Part shown: in pieces, positions 24,954 through 33,028 of the stretch
Position numbering within the stretch: position 1 is the stretch's first letter
How the letters are laid out: each line of letters opens with the position of its first letter
Assembly (NCBI GenBank): GCA_036832975.1
Contig: DAITQM010000001.1
Coordinates: 1 to 64,000, forward strand
Length of the DNA: 64,000 nt
Source: DAITQM01 sp036832975
GTDB taxonomy: Bacteria; Pseudomonadota; Gammaproteobacteria; Xanthomonadales; Wenzhouxiangellaceae
Direction of reading: 5' to 3'
Program-made: the position numbers and the translations under genes
Notes under the pieces: generated by a model
The model's input: the letters and a program-made list of their open reading frames with translations, nothing else
Databases searched by the model: none
What the model was told of the DNA's origin: nothing

Positions 24954-25537
24954 TGATCATCACGCTGCCGACCTGGCTGACTTTGCTGCGCATCGCGCTG
25001 CTGCCGGTGCTCGTTGTGGTGTTTTACCTGCCTTATCACTGGGCCAACGAGGCGGTTGTCGCGCTGTTCATCCTCGCCGGCATCACCGACGGCCTCGACG
25101 GCTGGCTGGCCCGGCGCACCGGGCAGCTTTCGGGCTTCGGCGCCTTTCTCGATCCGGTCGCCGACAAGCTGATGGTCGCGGTGGCGCTGGTCATCATTCT
25201 CGAACGCCACCCGTCGATCCTGCTGGCCCTGGCCGCGGCGGTGATCATCGGCCGGGAAATCACGGTCTCGGCGCTGCGCGAATGGATGAGCGAGATCGGC
25301 GCCCGGGCGCGCGTCAAAGTCAACCTGCTCGGCAAACTGAAAACCATCTTCCAGATGGTGGCGATCGGTTTTCTGCTCTATGGTGCGCCGTTGTGGGGGC
25401 TGCCGATATTGGCGATCGGCCTTTGGCTGCTGGTCGCCGCCGCCGGCTTGACGTTGTGGTCGATGCTGATGTATTTGACCGCCGCCTGGCCTATACTGCG
25501 CGCCCATCAGCAGCCCGGCAGCCCGCCGGCAGGATGA
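24950..25537 (+). CDS. pgsA: CDP-diacylglycerol--glycerol-3-phosphate 3-phosphatidyltransferase
   Basis: A 195-residue integral membrane enzyme making phosphatidylglycerol phosphate. The CDP-alcohol phosphatidyltransferase motif is complete: DGWLAR, then G eight residues on, and the FLDPVADK pair of Asp. LPTWLTLLRIALLP at the start and GREITVSALREWM are typical of PgsA. About six membrane helices. The ATG at 24950 (or 24953) begins the conserved N-terminus; the frame stays open further upstream inside the SDR. Its stop overlaps the methyltransferase start (ATGA). Confidence 0.92.
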   Translation: MMIITLPTWLTLLRIALLPVLVVVFYLPYHWANEAVVALFILAGITDGLDGWLARRTGQLSGFGAFLDPVADKLMVAVALVIILERHPSILLALAAAVIIGREITVSALREWMSEIGARARVKVNLLGKLKTIFQMVAIGFLLYGAPLWGLPILAIGLWLLVAAAGLTLWSMLMYLTAAWPILRAHQQPGSPPAG

Positions 25538-26385
25538 ACCGTTCTGAATTTTATTCGATGACCAAAAAACACGATTCCAAAACCAACCGGCAAAAACTGG
25601 CCGCGCGCGCCGACCGCCATGTGTTGTATCAAAAGGCAGTACAGGATCCCGACGCCGAACTCGACTTTGTCTGCAAGACCTATCGCCGGTTGCGCGGCAA
25701 AGCGCTGCGCTCGCTGCGCGAGGATTTCTGCGGCACGGCGTATACCGCCTGCGCTTTTGTCCGCCGCCACAAAGAGAATATTGCCTGCGGCGTCGATATC
25801 GACCCCGAGGTGCTGGCCTGGGGCCGGGAGCACAATGTTGCCGCCCTGAACGCCGCGCAGGGCGCCCGGCTGACGCTGTACGAAGCCGATGTGTGCACGA
25901 TCGACACCGCCCCGGTGCAGGCGGTGCTGGCGATGAATTTCAGCTATTACCTGTTCCGCGAACGCCAGAATCTGCTCGATTATTTTCGCAACGTCCGCCG
26001 CGGCCTGGCAGACGACGGCGTGTTCTTCCTCGACGCCTACGGCGGCTACGAAGCGCACATGGACATCACCGAAAAGCGCAAGTGCAACGGCTTCACGTAT
26101 GTCTGGGAGCAGGCCGAATTCAATCCCATCGACCATTGCCTCCAGTGTTACATCCATTTCCGCTTCAAGGACGGATCGCGTCTCGAACGCGCTTTCAGCT
26201 ACGACTGGCGCTTGTGGACGCTGCCTGAACTGCAGGAAATCCTCCACGCCGCGGGTTTCTCCGAGGTCACGGTGTATTGGGAGGGGACGGACGAGGAAAG
26301 CGGCGAGGGCGACGGCATCTTCACCCCGGCGACTCGCGGCGACGCCGATGCCGGCTGGGTGTGCTACCTGACCGCCTATAACTGA
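25534..26385 (+). CDS. Class I SAM-dependent methyltransferase
   Basis: A 283-residue predicted methyltransferase. After a basic N-terminus (KKHDSKTNRQKLAARADRH) the Rossmann core shows LREDFCGTAYTACAF (motif I), CGVDIDPEVLAWG with the acidic ribose ligand, LYEADVCTID, and a motif VLAMNFSYYLFRER. A C-terminal half with YDWRLWTLPELQEILHAAGF resembles small-molecule methyltransferases. Substrate unknown. Coupled to pgsA by 4-bp overlap; its 3' end overlaps the convergent gene by 10 bp. Confidence 0.8.
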   Translation: MNRSEFYSMTKKHDSKTNRQKLAARADRHVLYQKAVQDPDAELDFVCKTYRRLRGKALRSLREDFCGTAYTACAFVRRHKENIACGVDIDPEVLAWGREHNVAALNAAQGARLTLYEADVCTIDTAPVQAVLAMNFSYYLFRERQNLLDYFRNVRRGLADDGVFFLDAYGGYEAHMDITEKRKCNGFTYVWEQAEFNPIDHCLQCYIHFRFKDGSRLERAFSYDWRLWTLPELQEILHAAGFSEVTVYWEGTDEESGEGDGIFTPATRGDADAGWVCYLTAYN

Positions 26386-27176
26386 AACAGCGTATCCAGG
26401 TAACGGTCGAGCCCGCTGTAATCGGCCGTTTCGGCGGCCTTGAAGCCGCTGGTATTGAGTTCGTTCAACACCGAAAAATCAGCGCTTTCCTCGTTCAGTT
26501 CGAGCAGCGCCTGGCGGATTTGCTCTACCACATCCGGCGCCAGGTGGTTACCGGCGTTGATCGTCATGCCGGGCATCGCATCGCTTTCGGCGATGGCATG
26601 GAGGTTCGGGTAACGTTCGGCCAGCCAGATGGGGGCGATCGCTGCGTCGGCCTCCAGTGAAAACACCATTTCGACCGCGTCGAGCCAGGATTTGGCACTC
26701 GACGTGATCTGCGGTTGCGACATCGGATTGGTGAACCAGCGGCTCAGGATCTGGTGCCCGAGGCTGGGGGCCGGCAGACTGGCGACCGGCCGGCCGATCA
26801 GATCGTTGAGGCGATTGATTTCGGGATCAGCGGCGAGCAGAAAATATCTGACCTCTTCCGCCGCCCGGGCCAGCGGCTGCATCGACTCACGCCGAATGTG
26901 CAACGCCGTGATATGTGCGTCGTCGAGGCTCAGGTCATAGCGCCGGCCGGCGCGGATTTCCAACCAATAATGATGAAAGTCGCGGGGCGTGACGAGCACG
27001 ATCTGCTGCCCCGTCCGGCGCACCAGGTAGTCAGCCAGCGGCTGATGCACAGCGAGCGACTGGTCGGGCGGGTAGACGGGCTGGACGAGCATCTGCAAAC
27101 CGGCCGCGAAGACCGCGGCGGGGGCCGCCAGCCCCATGCCGAGAATCAGACTGAATCGATTCGTGTTGCTTCTCAT
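26376..27176 (-). CDS. Periplasmic solute-binding protein, PhnD/phosphonate-binding-like
   Basis: About 266 residues with a signal peptide (FSLILGMGLAAPAAVFAAG). The mature part matches the type 2 periplasmic-binding fold of PhnD-like proteins: VQPVYPPDQSLAVHQPLADYL, YDLSLDDAHITAL, IGRPVASLPAPSLGHQI, and EADAAIAPIWLAERYPNL. Many such orphan proteins lack their own ABC transporter; none is nearby. The ATG at 27176 has GAGGTGAT about 5 nt upstream. Ligand unknown. Convergent with the methyltransferase gene. Confidence 0.75.
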   Translation of the reverse strand: MRSNTNRFSLILGMGLAAPAAVFAAGLQMLVQPVYPPDQSLAVHQPLADYLVRRTGQQIVLVTPRDFHHYWLEIRAGRRYDLSLDDAHITALHIRRESMQPLARAAEEVRYFLLAADPEINRLNDLIGRPVASLPAPSLGHQILSRWFTNPMSQPQITSSAKSWLDAVEMVFSLEADAAIAPIWLAERYPNLHAIAESDAMPGMTINAGNHLAPDVVEQIRQALLELNEESADFSVLNELNTSGFKAAETADYSGLDRYLDTLFQL

Positions 27177-27229
27177 TATGATCACCTCGCCGATCCGATA
27201 GGGAGAGCGTCTGCCGGCGGCCGGGTCGA

Positions 27230-28051
27230 TTATCCGGCGATGGTCAACGACAAACGCTGCCCCGCGATCTCGCATACCAACCGCCGTTCGGCCGCCGGCA
27301 GGTCGATGACCGCGATGCCGTGAATCAGGTCATCGCCGCAACGGCATGCTTCGATGACCGTCCCACATGGCTCGCCGTCGGCCTCCACGATGGCGACACC
27401 CGGCGGCGGCGGGTCGCTGCCCTGCATGGTAAAACGAAACGCGCTTTTTTTCACGCGGCCCAAATGATGGGTGCGGGCGATGATTTCCTGCCCGGGGTAA
27501 CAACCCTTGCCGAAATCGACCGCGCCGAACGCCTCCAGGCCGAGCATCTGGGGCAGATATCGGCCGCTGAGCGGGGCGCTGAGCCAGACCACGCCAGCGG
27601 CAATATCGGCGCACCGCCAGTCTCTGAGCGCCGTGTCGTCGCTGGCGGCCGGCCGCCAGGCGATCGCCCGCCGGCGGTCCCAAGGCAGGGCAACGCCCTG
27701 CTCGGGCCCATCGCCGGCGAGCCGGATACCGGCCGGCGGCACCGGATCTTCAGCGATCGCCAACGCCTCGCGCAGGATATAGCGGCGCAACTCGCCGGCG
27801 ACGGCAGCGGCGAGGCTGGTGTGTAAGATCAGGTCCACGTGTTCGGTGTGGCGCACCACAAGCACGACGGCGACGACGCGGCCTTTGATATTGCACCAGC
27901 AGCCGAGGCGCGCCTCGCCGGCGGCCAGCGCCGTGACCGGACAGCTCAACAACCGGTCGAGCCAAGCCGCCGCCCCTTTGCCGGTGACATGTAACGCCCG
28001 CAAATGGTCGAGGGCGACGATCCCGGAATCCTGCAGGGTATTGTCGGTCAT
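27230..28051 (-). CDS. ygfZ: Folate-binding protein YgfZ (Fe-S cluster maintenance)
   Basis: A 273-residue GcvT-like folate-binding protein used in assembly or repair of Fe-S enzymes. The signature KGCYPGQE is present (DFGKGCYPGQEIIART), with LDHLRALHVTGKGAAAWLDR and LGCWCNIKGRVV near the N-terminus. The ATG at 28051 fits the family start; the long open frame beyond it, to 28663, runs through a hairpin array and is not coding. Divergent from the SDH assembly-factor gene 51 bp away, which suits a shared role in supplying succinate dehydrogenase. Confidence 0.9.
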   Translation of the reverse strand: MTDNTLQDSGIVALDHLRALHVTGKGAAAWLDRLLSCPVTALAAGEARLGCWCNIKGRVVAVVLVVRHTEHVDLILHTSLAAAVAGELRRYILREALAIAEDPVPPAGIRLAGDGPEQGVALPWDRRRAIAWRPAASDDTALRDWRCADIAAGVVWLSAPLSGRYLPQMLGLEAFGAVDFGKGCYPGQEIIARTHHLGRVKKSAFRFTMQGSDPPPPGVAIVEADGEPCGTVIEACRCGDDLIHGIAVIDLPAAERRLVCEIAGQRLSLTIAG

Positions 28052-28102
28052 TGCGCGGTCGTCGATAGGGCCATCCCGATAGGATATACAATAGTGAACT
28101 CC

Positions 28103-28315
28103 ATGGACCACCGGCATACCGAAAACGCACCGGCTACCGAGAAGATCGACGTGCCGCATCCAGCCACGAACGCTTCGCCGCCGCGCGCCGGCCGTCGGGT
28201 CGACACCAGCGATCAAGTCGAGGATGCCGCCGACCGTGAAATCGGCGGCCGAAACGGTCCTGAACCGACCCGCTTCGGCGATTGGGAGAAAAACGGCCGC
28301 TGTATCGATTTTTAA
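28103..28315 (+). CDS. Succinate dehydrogenase assembly factor 4 (DUF1674)
   Basis: A 70-residue protein ending EIGGRNGPEPTRFGDWEKNG then RCIDF, the complete conserved C-terminal signature of SDHAF4/DUF1674, which binds flavinated SdhA before complex assembly. The N-terminal half is hydrophilic and variable, as in the family. It lies 420 bp before sdhC in the same direction. Start chosen at ATG 28103; upstream in-frame starts exist but precede the divergent promoter space. Confidence 0.85.
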   Translation: MDHRHTENAPATEKIDVPHPATNASPPRAGRRVDTSDQVEDAADREIGGRNGPEPTRFGDWEKNGRCIDF

Positions 28316-28333
28316 TTCGTTGCCCCCATCCCG

Positions 28334-28594
28334 ACTCTCCCCCGCACGCGGGGGAGGGGGCAGAACTGCATTCTCCCCCGCACGCGGGGGCAGGACTGGA
28401 TACTCCCCCGCGAGCAGGGGAGGGAGCAGAACTGGATACTCCATCGCACGCGGGTGAGAGGAACTGCATTCTCCCCACACGCGGGAGGGGGGAGTAGAGC
28501 TGGATTCTCTCCCGAACGCGTGGTGGGCAGAATTGGATTCTCCTCCGCACACGGGGGGCAGAACTGGATTCTCTCCCGCACGCGGGGGAGAAGT
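28334..28594. repeat. Array of eight GC-rich hairpin units before sdhC
   Basis: Eight diverged units of about 30-36 bp, consensus near ACTGGATTCTCCCCCGCACG followed by CGGGGGAGGGGCAGA. Each can form a short hairpin (CCCCCG, CACG loop, CGGGGG). There are no unique spacers, so it is not a CRISPR array. It fills most of the gap between the SDHAF4 gene and sdhC and may act on transcription or mRNA stability. Confidence 0.75.
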
Positions 28595-28734
28595 GGTGAT
28601 ATCACTTACGCTAAATGAAGCAAAATGAAACTCGTACCGGTCCTTATGTCGGCTCTGCGCCAATCAAGCCCCACCGTTGACCGCCGGCCGGTGCCGCTTT
28701 ACTGAAATTTTCGTATCGAGAGGTGAACGAGACG

Positions 28735-29121
28735 ATGAACCCATCTATCCCCGCGCCGCGCCCGCGCTCGCCGCATTTGCAGATTTATCGGCCGCAGTGG
28801 TCCTCGGTGTTGTCCATCACCCATCGTTTGAGCGGTGTGCTTTTGGTATTGCTGCTCGTCGCCTGGCTGTGGTGGCTGATGGCGCTGGCCGATGGCCCTG
28901 ACCGCCACGCCGATTTCATGGCGCTGGCGGGCACGGCACCGCTGCGGGTGCTGTGGGGGTTGTTGGCTTGGGCCTTGTTCTTTCACCTGTTCAACGGCAT
29001 CCGGCACCTGTTGTGGGATGCCGGTTGGCTGTTGGAGTTGCCCGCGGCGCGCCGCTCCGGCTATCTCGTGGTGCTCGCCGCGACGCTGGCGGCGGCCTGG
29101 TATTGGAGGGCTTTGGCATGA
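28735..29121 (+). CDS. sdhC: Succinate dehydrogenase cytochrome b556 subunit
   Basis: A 128-residue inner-membrane subunit with three helices. The start PSIPAPRPRSPHLQIYRPQW, then SITHRLSGVLL with the quinone-site Ser/Arg, and LFFHLFNGIRHLLWDAGW with the heme b His are the SdhC signatures. The ATG at 28735 has GAGGTG 9 nt upstream; a GTG at 28723 is possible. First gene of sdhCDAB; overlaps sdhD by 4 bp. Confidence 0.93.
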   Translation: MNPSIPAPRPRSPHLQIYRPQWSSVLSITHRLSGVLLVLLLVAWLWWLMALADGPDRHADFMALAGTAPLRVLWGLLAWALFFHLFNGIRHLLWDAGWLLELPAARRSGYLVVLAATLAAAWYWRALA

Positions 29122-29516
29122 ACCCGGCCGGAACGATGCAACATCCGCTCAAGTCGGCGAGCCATCTGGGTAGCGCTCATGACGGTGCGGCGCACTGGTG
29201 GCAACAACGCTTAACGGCCATCGCGCTTTTGCCGCTGACTTTGTGGCTGCTCACCGCGCTGCCGGTGATCGCCGCCGGCGGCTACCGGGCGAGCGTCGAG
29301 TGGCTCGCGGCCCCGTGGAACGCCGTTTTCGCCGTATTGACGACGATGCTGATGATCCACCATGCGGTGCTTGGCTTGCAGGTGGTGATCGAGGATTACG
29401 TCGGCCGCCGCGCTCTGGCGATGGTGCTGCTGATTGCGTTGCGCCTGGCCGGGTGGCTCGCCGCCGCCGCCGGGGTGGTGTTCATCGCCCTGATCGTGCT
29501 GGGGACGAAATCATGA
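29118..29516 (+). CDS. sdhD: Succinate dehydrogenase membrane anchor subunit
   Basis: A 132-residue membrane anchor with three helices. AAHWWQQRLTAIALLPLTLW is the typical SdhD entry, and MLMIHHAVLGLQVVIEDYV holds the heme/quinone His and the Asp-Tyr pair. Overlaps both sdhC and sdhA by 4 bp, which couples translation of the three genes. Confidence 0.92.
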   Translation: MNPAGTMQHPLKSASHLGSAHDGAAHWWQQRLTAIALLPLTLWLLTALPVIAAGGYRASVEWLAAPWNAVFAVLTTMLMIHHAVLGLQVVIEDYVGRRALAMVLLIALRLAGWLAAAAGVVFIALIVLGTKS

Positions 29517-31303
29517 GCCCGGCTTACCGGACCATCACCCATGAGTACGACGTCGTCGTCGTCGGCGCCGGCGGCGCCGGCCTGCGGGCGACGATGGGGC
29601 TGGCCGCCAAGGGACTGAAAACCGCCTGTGTGACGAAGGTCTTCCCCACGCGCAGCCACACGGTCGCGGCGCAGGGCGGCATGAGCGCCGCGCTCGGCAA
29701 CATGGGCGAGGACGATTGGCGCTGGCACATGTACGACACGATCAAAGGTTCGGACTGGCTCGGCGACCAGGACGCGATCGAATATATGTGCCGCGAGGCG
29801 GTCCCGGCGGTGATCGAACTCGAGCACTTCGGCGTGCCGTTCTCGCGCACCGCCGACGGTCGGATCTATCAACGCCCGTTCGGCGGCATGACGACCCATT
29901 TCGGCGAAGGCACCGCCCAGCGCACCTGCGCCGCCGCCGACCGCACCGGGCACGCCATTTTGCACACCCTGTACCAGCAATCGCTGAAATACGACGCGAC
30001 GTTTTTCATCGAGTACTTCGCCCTCGATCTCATATTCGATGACGATGGTGTCTGCCGCGGCGTCGTCGCCTGGGATCTGGCCGACGGCGCGTTGCACGTT
30101 TTCAAGGCGAAAGGCGTGGTGCTGGCCACTGGCGGCTATGGCCGGACCTATTTTTCCTGCACTTCAGCGCACACTTGCACTGGCGACGGCAATGCGCTGG
30201 TGCTGCGTGCCGGGCTGGCCTTGCAGGACATGGAATTCATCCAGTTTCATCCGACCGGAGTCTACGGCGCCGGAATGCTGATCACCGAGGGGGTGCGCGG
30301 CGAAGGCGGGTACCTGACCAATGCCGCCGGCGAACGGTTCATGGAACGTTATGCGCCGAACGCCAAGGATCTCGCTTCGCGCGACGTCGTCAGCCGGGCG
30401 ATGACCATCGAAATCCGTGAAGGGCGGGGCGTCGGCAAGGACCACGATCACCTCCATCTCAACTTGCAGCACCTCGGGTCGGAAGTGATCGCCGAACGTC
30501 TGCCGGGCATTGCCGAGACGGCGCGCATATTCGCCGGCGTCGATGTCAGCCGCGAGCCGATTCCGGTGCTGCCGACGGTGCATTACAACATGGGCGGTAT
30601 TCCGACCAATTACCACGGCGAAGTCGTACAGCTCAAGGACGGCGACCCCGATGCCGTGGTCCGCGGACTATATGCCATCGGCGAAGCGGCTTGTGTCTCG
30701 GTGCACGGCGCCAACCGCCTGGGTTCCAATTCGCTGCTCGATATCGTCGTTTTCGGCCGCGCGGTCGCCGAGCGCTGTGCTGCGACGATCGACCCCAAGG
30801 CGCGCCATCCGGATTTGCCGTCCGGCGCCGTCGAGCGGGTGATCGCCGATTTCGACGCCATCCGCAACGCCGCCGGCGACATTGCGACGGCTGAACTGCG
30901 CGACCGGATGCAGCGCACCATGCAGCTCGACGCCGCGGTGTTCCGCTCCGCCGATTCGCTGGCCGCAGGCTGCGACAAAATTTCGGCCCTGTACCGCGAT
31001 TTCAACCGGATCAAGGTCAGCGACCGATCGTTGATCTGGAACAGCGATCTGGTCGAGACGCTCGAGCTGCGCAACCTGCTGGGCAACGCCCTGACTGCCA
31101 TCTACGCCGCGCACAACCGGACCGAAAGCCGTGGCGCTCACGCTCGCGAAGATTATCCTGAACGCGACGACGCGAACTGGCTCAAGCACACGCTGATCAA
31201 GGTGAACGCCGGGGGGCAAACCGAAATCGCCTACCGCCCGGTTCATCTCAATACGCTGACCGCCGACGTCGAAACGGTGCCGCCGAAAAAGCGGGTTTAT
31301 TAA
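29513..31303 (+). CDS. sdhA: Succinate dehydrogenase flavoprotein subunit
   Basis: A 596-residue catalytic subunit oxidising succinate to fumarate. VVVVGAGGAGLRATMGLA is the FAD fold, FPTRSHTVAAQGGMSAALG contains the His that binds FAD covalently, and QFHPTGVYGAGMLITEGVRG, HYNMGGIPTN and GEAACVSVHGANRLGSNSLL give the active-site Arg/His set. RESRGAH-type C-terminal motif appears as RTESRGAHAREDYP. Full length. Start ATG 29513 overlaps sdhD. Confidence 0.96.
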   Translation: MSPAYRTITHEYDVVVVGAGGAGLRATMGLAAKGLKTACVTKVFPTRSHTVAAQGGMSAALGNMGEDDWRWHMYDTIKGSDWLGDQDAIEYMCREAVPAVIELEHFGVPFSRTADGRIYQRPFGGMTTHFGEGTAQRTCAAADRTGHAILHTLYQQSLKYDATFFIEYFALDLIFDDDGVCRGVVAWDLADGALHVFKAKGVVLATGGYGRTYFSCTSAHTCTGDGNALVLRAGLALQDMEFIQFHPTGVYGAGMLITEGVRGEGGYLTNAAGERFMERYAPNAKDLASRDVVSRAMTIEIREGRGVGKDHDHLHLNLQHLGSEVIAERLPGIAETARIFAGVDVSREPIPVLPTVHYNMGGIPTNYHGEVVQLKDGDPDAVVRGLYAIGEAACVSVHGANRLGSNSLLDIVVFGRAVAERCAATIDPKARHPDLPSGAVERVIADFDAIRNAAGDIATAELRDRMQRTMQLDAAVFRSADSLAAGCDKISALYRDFNRIKVSDRSLIWNSDLVETLELRNLLGNALTAIYAAHNRTESRGAHAREDYPERDDANWLKHTLIKVNAGGQTEIAYRPVHLNTLTADVETVPPKKRVY

Positions 31304-31327
31304 GGGCGGAAACTCTGATGACTCGAA

Positions 31328-32125
31328 ATGGAAACCGTCATGGCTGAATTTCTACTGCCGAAAAACTCACGGCCGATAAAAGGCAAGGAACATCCAGCGC
31401 CGCCGGACGCCGCGACCTTGAAGACGTTCAAGATCTACCGCTACGATCCGGACGGCGGAGCGAATCCGCAGATCGATACCTATCAGGTCGATACCGCCCA
31501 GTGCGGGCCGATGGTGCTCGATGCGCTGATCAAGATCAAGAACGAAACGGATCCGACGCTGACCTTTCGCCGCTCGTGCCGCGAGGGCATCTGCGGGTCG
31601 TGCGCGATGAACATCGACGGCACCAATACCCTGGCCTGCACCAAAAGCCTCGGCGAGATCAAAGGCGCGGTCAAGATTTATCCTTTGCCGCACCTGCCGG
31701 TGGTCAAGGATCTGGTGCCCGATCTTTCGCACTTCTACGCCCAGTATGCCGCGATCCGCCCCTGGCTCAGAACGGCCAGCGCTCCGCCGCCGGACCGCGA
31801 ACGCTTGCAGTCGCCTGGCGAGCGCGCCAAGCTCGACGGTCTGTACGAGTGCATTCTGTGCGCTTGCTGCTCGACCTCGTGCCCGAGTTACTGGTGGAAC
31901 GGCGATCGCTATCTCGGCCCGGCGATCCTGTTGCAGGCCTATCGCTGGATCGCCGATTCGCGCGACGAGGCGACCGGCGAGCGTCTCGATGCACTCGAAG
32001 ATCCGTTCCGCCTGTATCGCTGCCACACGATCATGAACTGCACGCAGACTTGCCCGAAAAGCTTGAACCCGGCAAAGGCGATCGCCTGCATCAAGCAGAA
32101 GATCATCGAGCGGAAAATCGCTTAA
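31328..32125 (+). CDS. sdhB: Succinate dehydrogenase iron-sulfur subunit
   Basis: About 265 residues carrying the three clusters: [2Fe-2S] in CREGICGSCAMNIDGTNTLAC, [4Fe-4S] in CILCACCSTSCPSYWWN, and [3Fe-4S] with CHTIMNCTQTCPKSLNP. Links SdhA to the membrane quinone site. Two starts are possible, 31328 and 31340 (MAEFLLP); the second fits the family better but has no better ribosome site. 24 bp after sdhA. Confidence 0.95.
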   Translation: METVMAEFLLPKNSRPIKGKEHPAPPDAATLKTFKIYRYDPDGGANPQIDTYQVDTAQCGPMVLDALIKIKNETDPTLTFRRSCREGICGSCAMNIDGTNTLACTKSLGEIKGAVKIYPLPHLPVVKDLVPDLSHFYAQYAAIRPWLRTASAPPPDRERLQSPGERAKLDGLYECILCACCSTSCPSYWWNGDRYLGPAILLQAYRWIADSRDEATGERLDALEDPFRLYRCHTIMNCTQTCPKSLNPAKAIACIKQKIIERKIA

Positions 32126-32134
32126 GCCCACCCC

Positions 32135-32395
32135 GTGGACGATGCCGAACAGTTGGAGCGCTTACGCCGCCTGCGCTGGCGGTGCCGGCGCGGCATGCGC
32201 GAACTCGACTTGCTGCTCGGCGGTTTCCTCGAAACGCAACACCGGGCGTGGAATGACGATCAATGGCGGCGTTTCGAAGCCTTGCTGGCGGTCGAAGACC
32301 ATCTACTGTGGCGCTGGCTGATCGCCGGCGATCCCGTCCAAGACGGCGGCCTGGCCCCGCTGGTGGCGGCCATCCGTGATCCCGCTCACGATTGA
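32135..32395 (+). CDS. sdhE: FAD assembly factor SdhE
   Basis: An 86-residue five-helix protein that promotes covalent flavinylation of SdhA. The signature RRGMRELDLLL is intact (RGxxE), followed by a W-rich acidic helix (DDQWRRFEALLAVEDHLLWRWL). GTG start at 32135, 9 bp after sdhB. Downstream ygfX overlaps its 3' end by 20 bp, the same pairing as ygfY-ygfX in enterobacteria. Confidence 0.9.
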   Translation: MDDAEQLERLRRLRWRCRRGMRELDLLLGGFLETQHRAWNDDQWRRFEALLAVEDHLLWRWLIAGDPVQDGGLAPLVAAIRDPAHD

Positions 32396-32789
32396 ATTAC
32401 CGGCCACCGATCCGTTTCGCCTCGGGCGCTGGTTGGCCGTCCCGCTCACCGCGTTGCCGCTGCCTTTCACCGCCATCCCGCTGCCGCTCGCTGCCCTACT
32501 CGTAGCGGCGAGCGGCGTGTGGGTCGTCGCGGCGGCACGGCGGGCGAGGGCGGCACTGCGCTGGCAGCGGTTGGTGCTCAATTCTGCTGGACGGGCCGTG
32601 CTCGTCGCCCGCCAGGGTGGTCATGAATGCACGGCCCAGATTGGTCGGATCGTGCTGGTGGGCCATCTTGTGGCCATCATTGCCTTGCGCCTCGAAACGC
32701 CACAAGCGACGACACAGGTGCTCTACCTGCCGGCATCCACCCTTCCGGCCGACGCTTTACGGCGGCTGCGGGTTTTGCGTCAGACCTGA
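32376..32789 (+). CDS. ygfX: YgfX family membrane protein (CptA-like)
   Basis: A 137-residue protein with two adjacent N-terminal helices (about 18-55) and a beta-rich cytoplasmic tail (LRWQRLVLNSAGRAVLVARQ, VALRLE-like IIALRLETPQ, VLYLPASTLPADALRRLRVL). The layout and position behind sdhE match YgfX (DUF1434). GTG start inside sdhE. In E. coli it was reported as a toxin-like partner of SdhE, but that role is disputed. Confidence 0.75.
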   Translation: MIPLTIELPATDPFRLGRWLAVPLTALPLPFTAIPLPLAALLVAASGVWVVAAARRARAALRWQRLVLNSAGRAVLVARQGGHECTAQIGRIVLVGHLVAIIALRLETPQATTQVLYLPASTLPADALRRLRVLRQT

Positions 32790-32993
32790 ACGGCAACGCC
32801 GCATCCCCCGATCACCCGTCCATCTCATTGGGCGAGCACTATTCGTGACTGAATCGTCCCGGTCCCGAATCCTCGCATTCCGGCCGGACGCGCCCGCGGC
32901 AGCGGAGGTAAAAGGGCTCCCCCCGGAACATCGCATCTCCGCGACGGGGACGGGGTCGACGGTCTGCCATTTGAAAAAAAACGTTCAAAAAGC

Positions 32994-33022
32994 TTGACAA
33001 AGCCCAATTTGTAATTTATATT
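32994..33022 (+). promoter_or_regulatory. Consensus sigma-70 promoter with overlapping dyad, DUF6502 gene
   Basis: TTGACA (32994-32999), a 17-bp spacer and TATATT (33017-33022) form a near-perfect promoter. The start codon at 33029 is 7 nt after the -10, so the transcript probably begins at or next to the ATG. An imperfect dyad, ATTTGTAA/TTGCAAAT (about 33007-33028), covers the -10 and is a plausible operator. The rest of the 32790-33028 gap shows nothing else. Confidence 0.75.
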
Positions 33023-33028
33023 GCAAAT

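Noticed and set aside
28334..28594. Possible CRISPR array
   Set aside because: Units abut each other and diverge in sequence; there are no unique spacers of constant length and no cas genes in the window.
28052..28663. N-terminal extension of YgfZ through the hairpin array
   Set aside because: The extension is low-complexity translation of the repeats; the conserved YgfZ start is at 28051.
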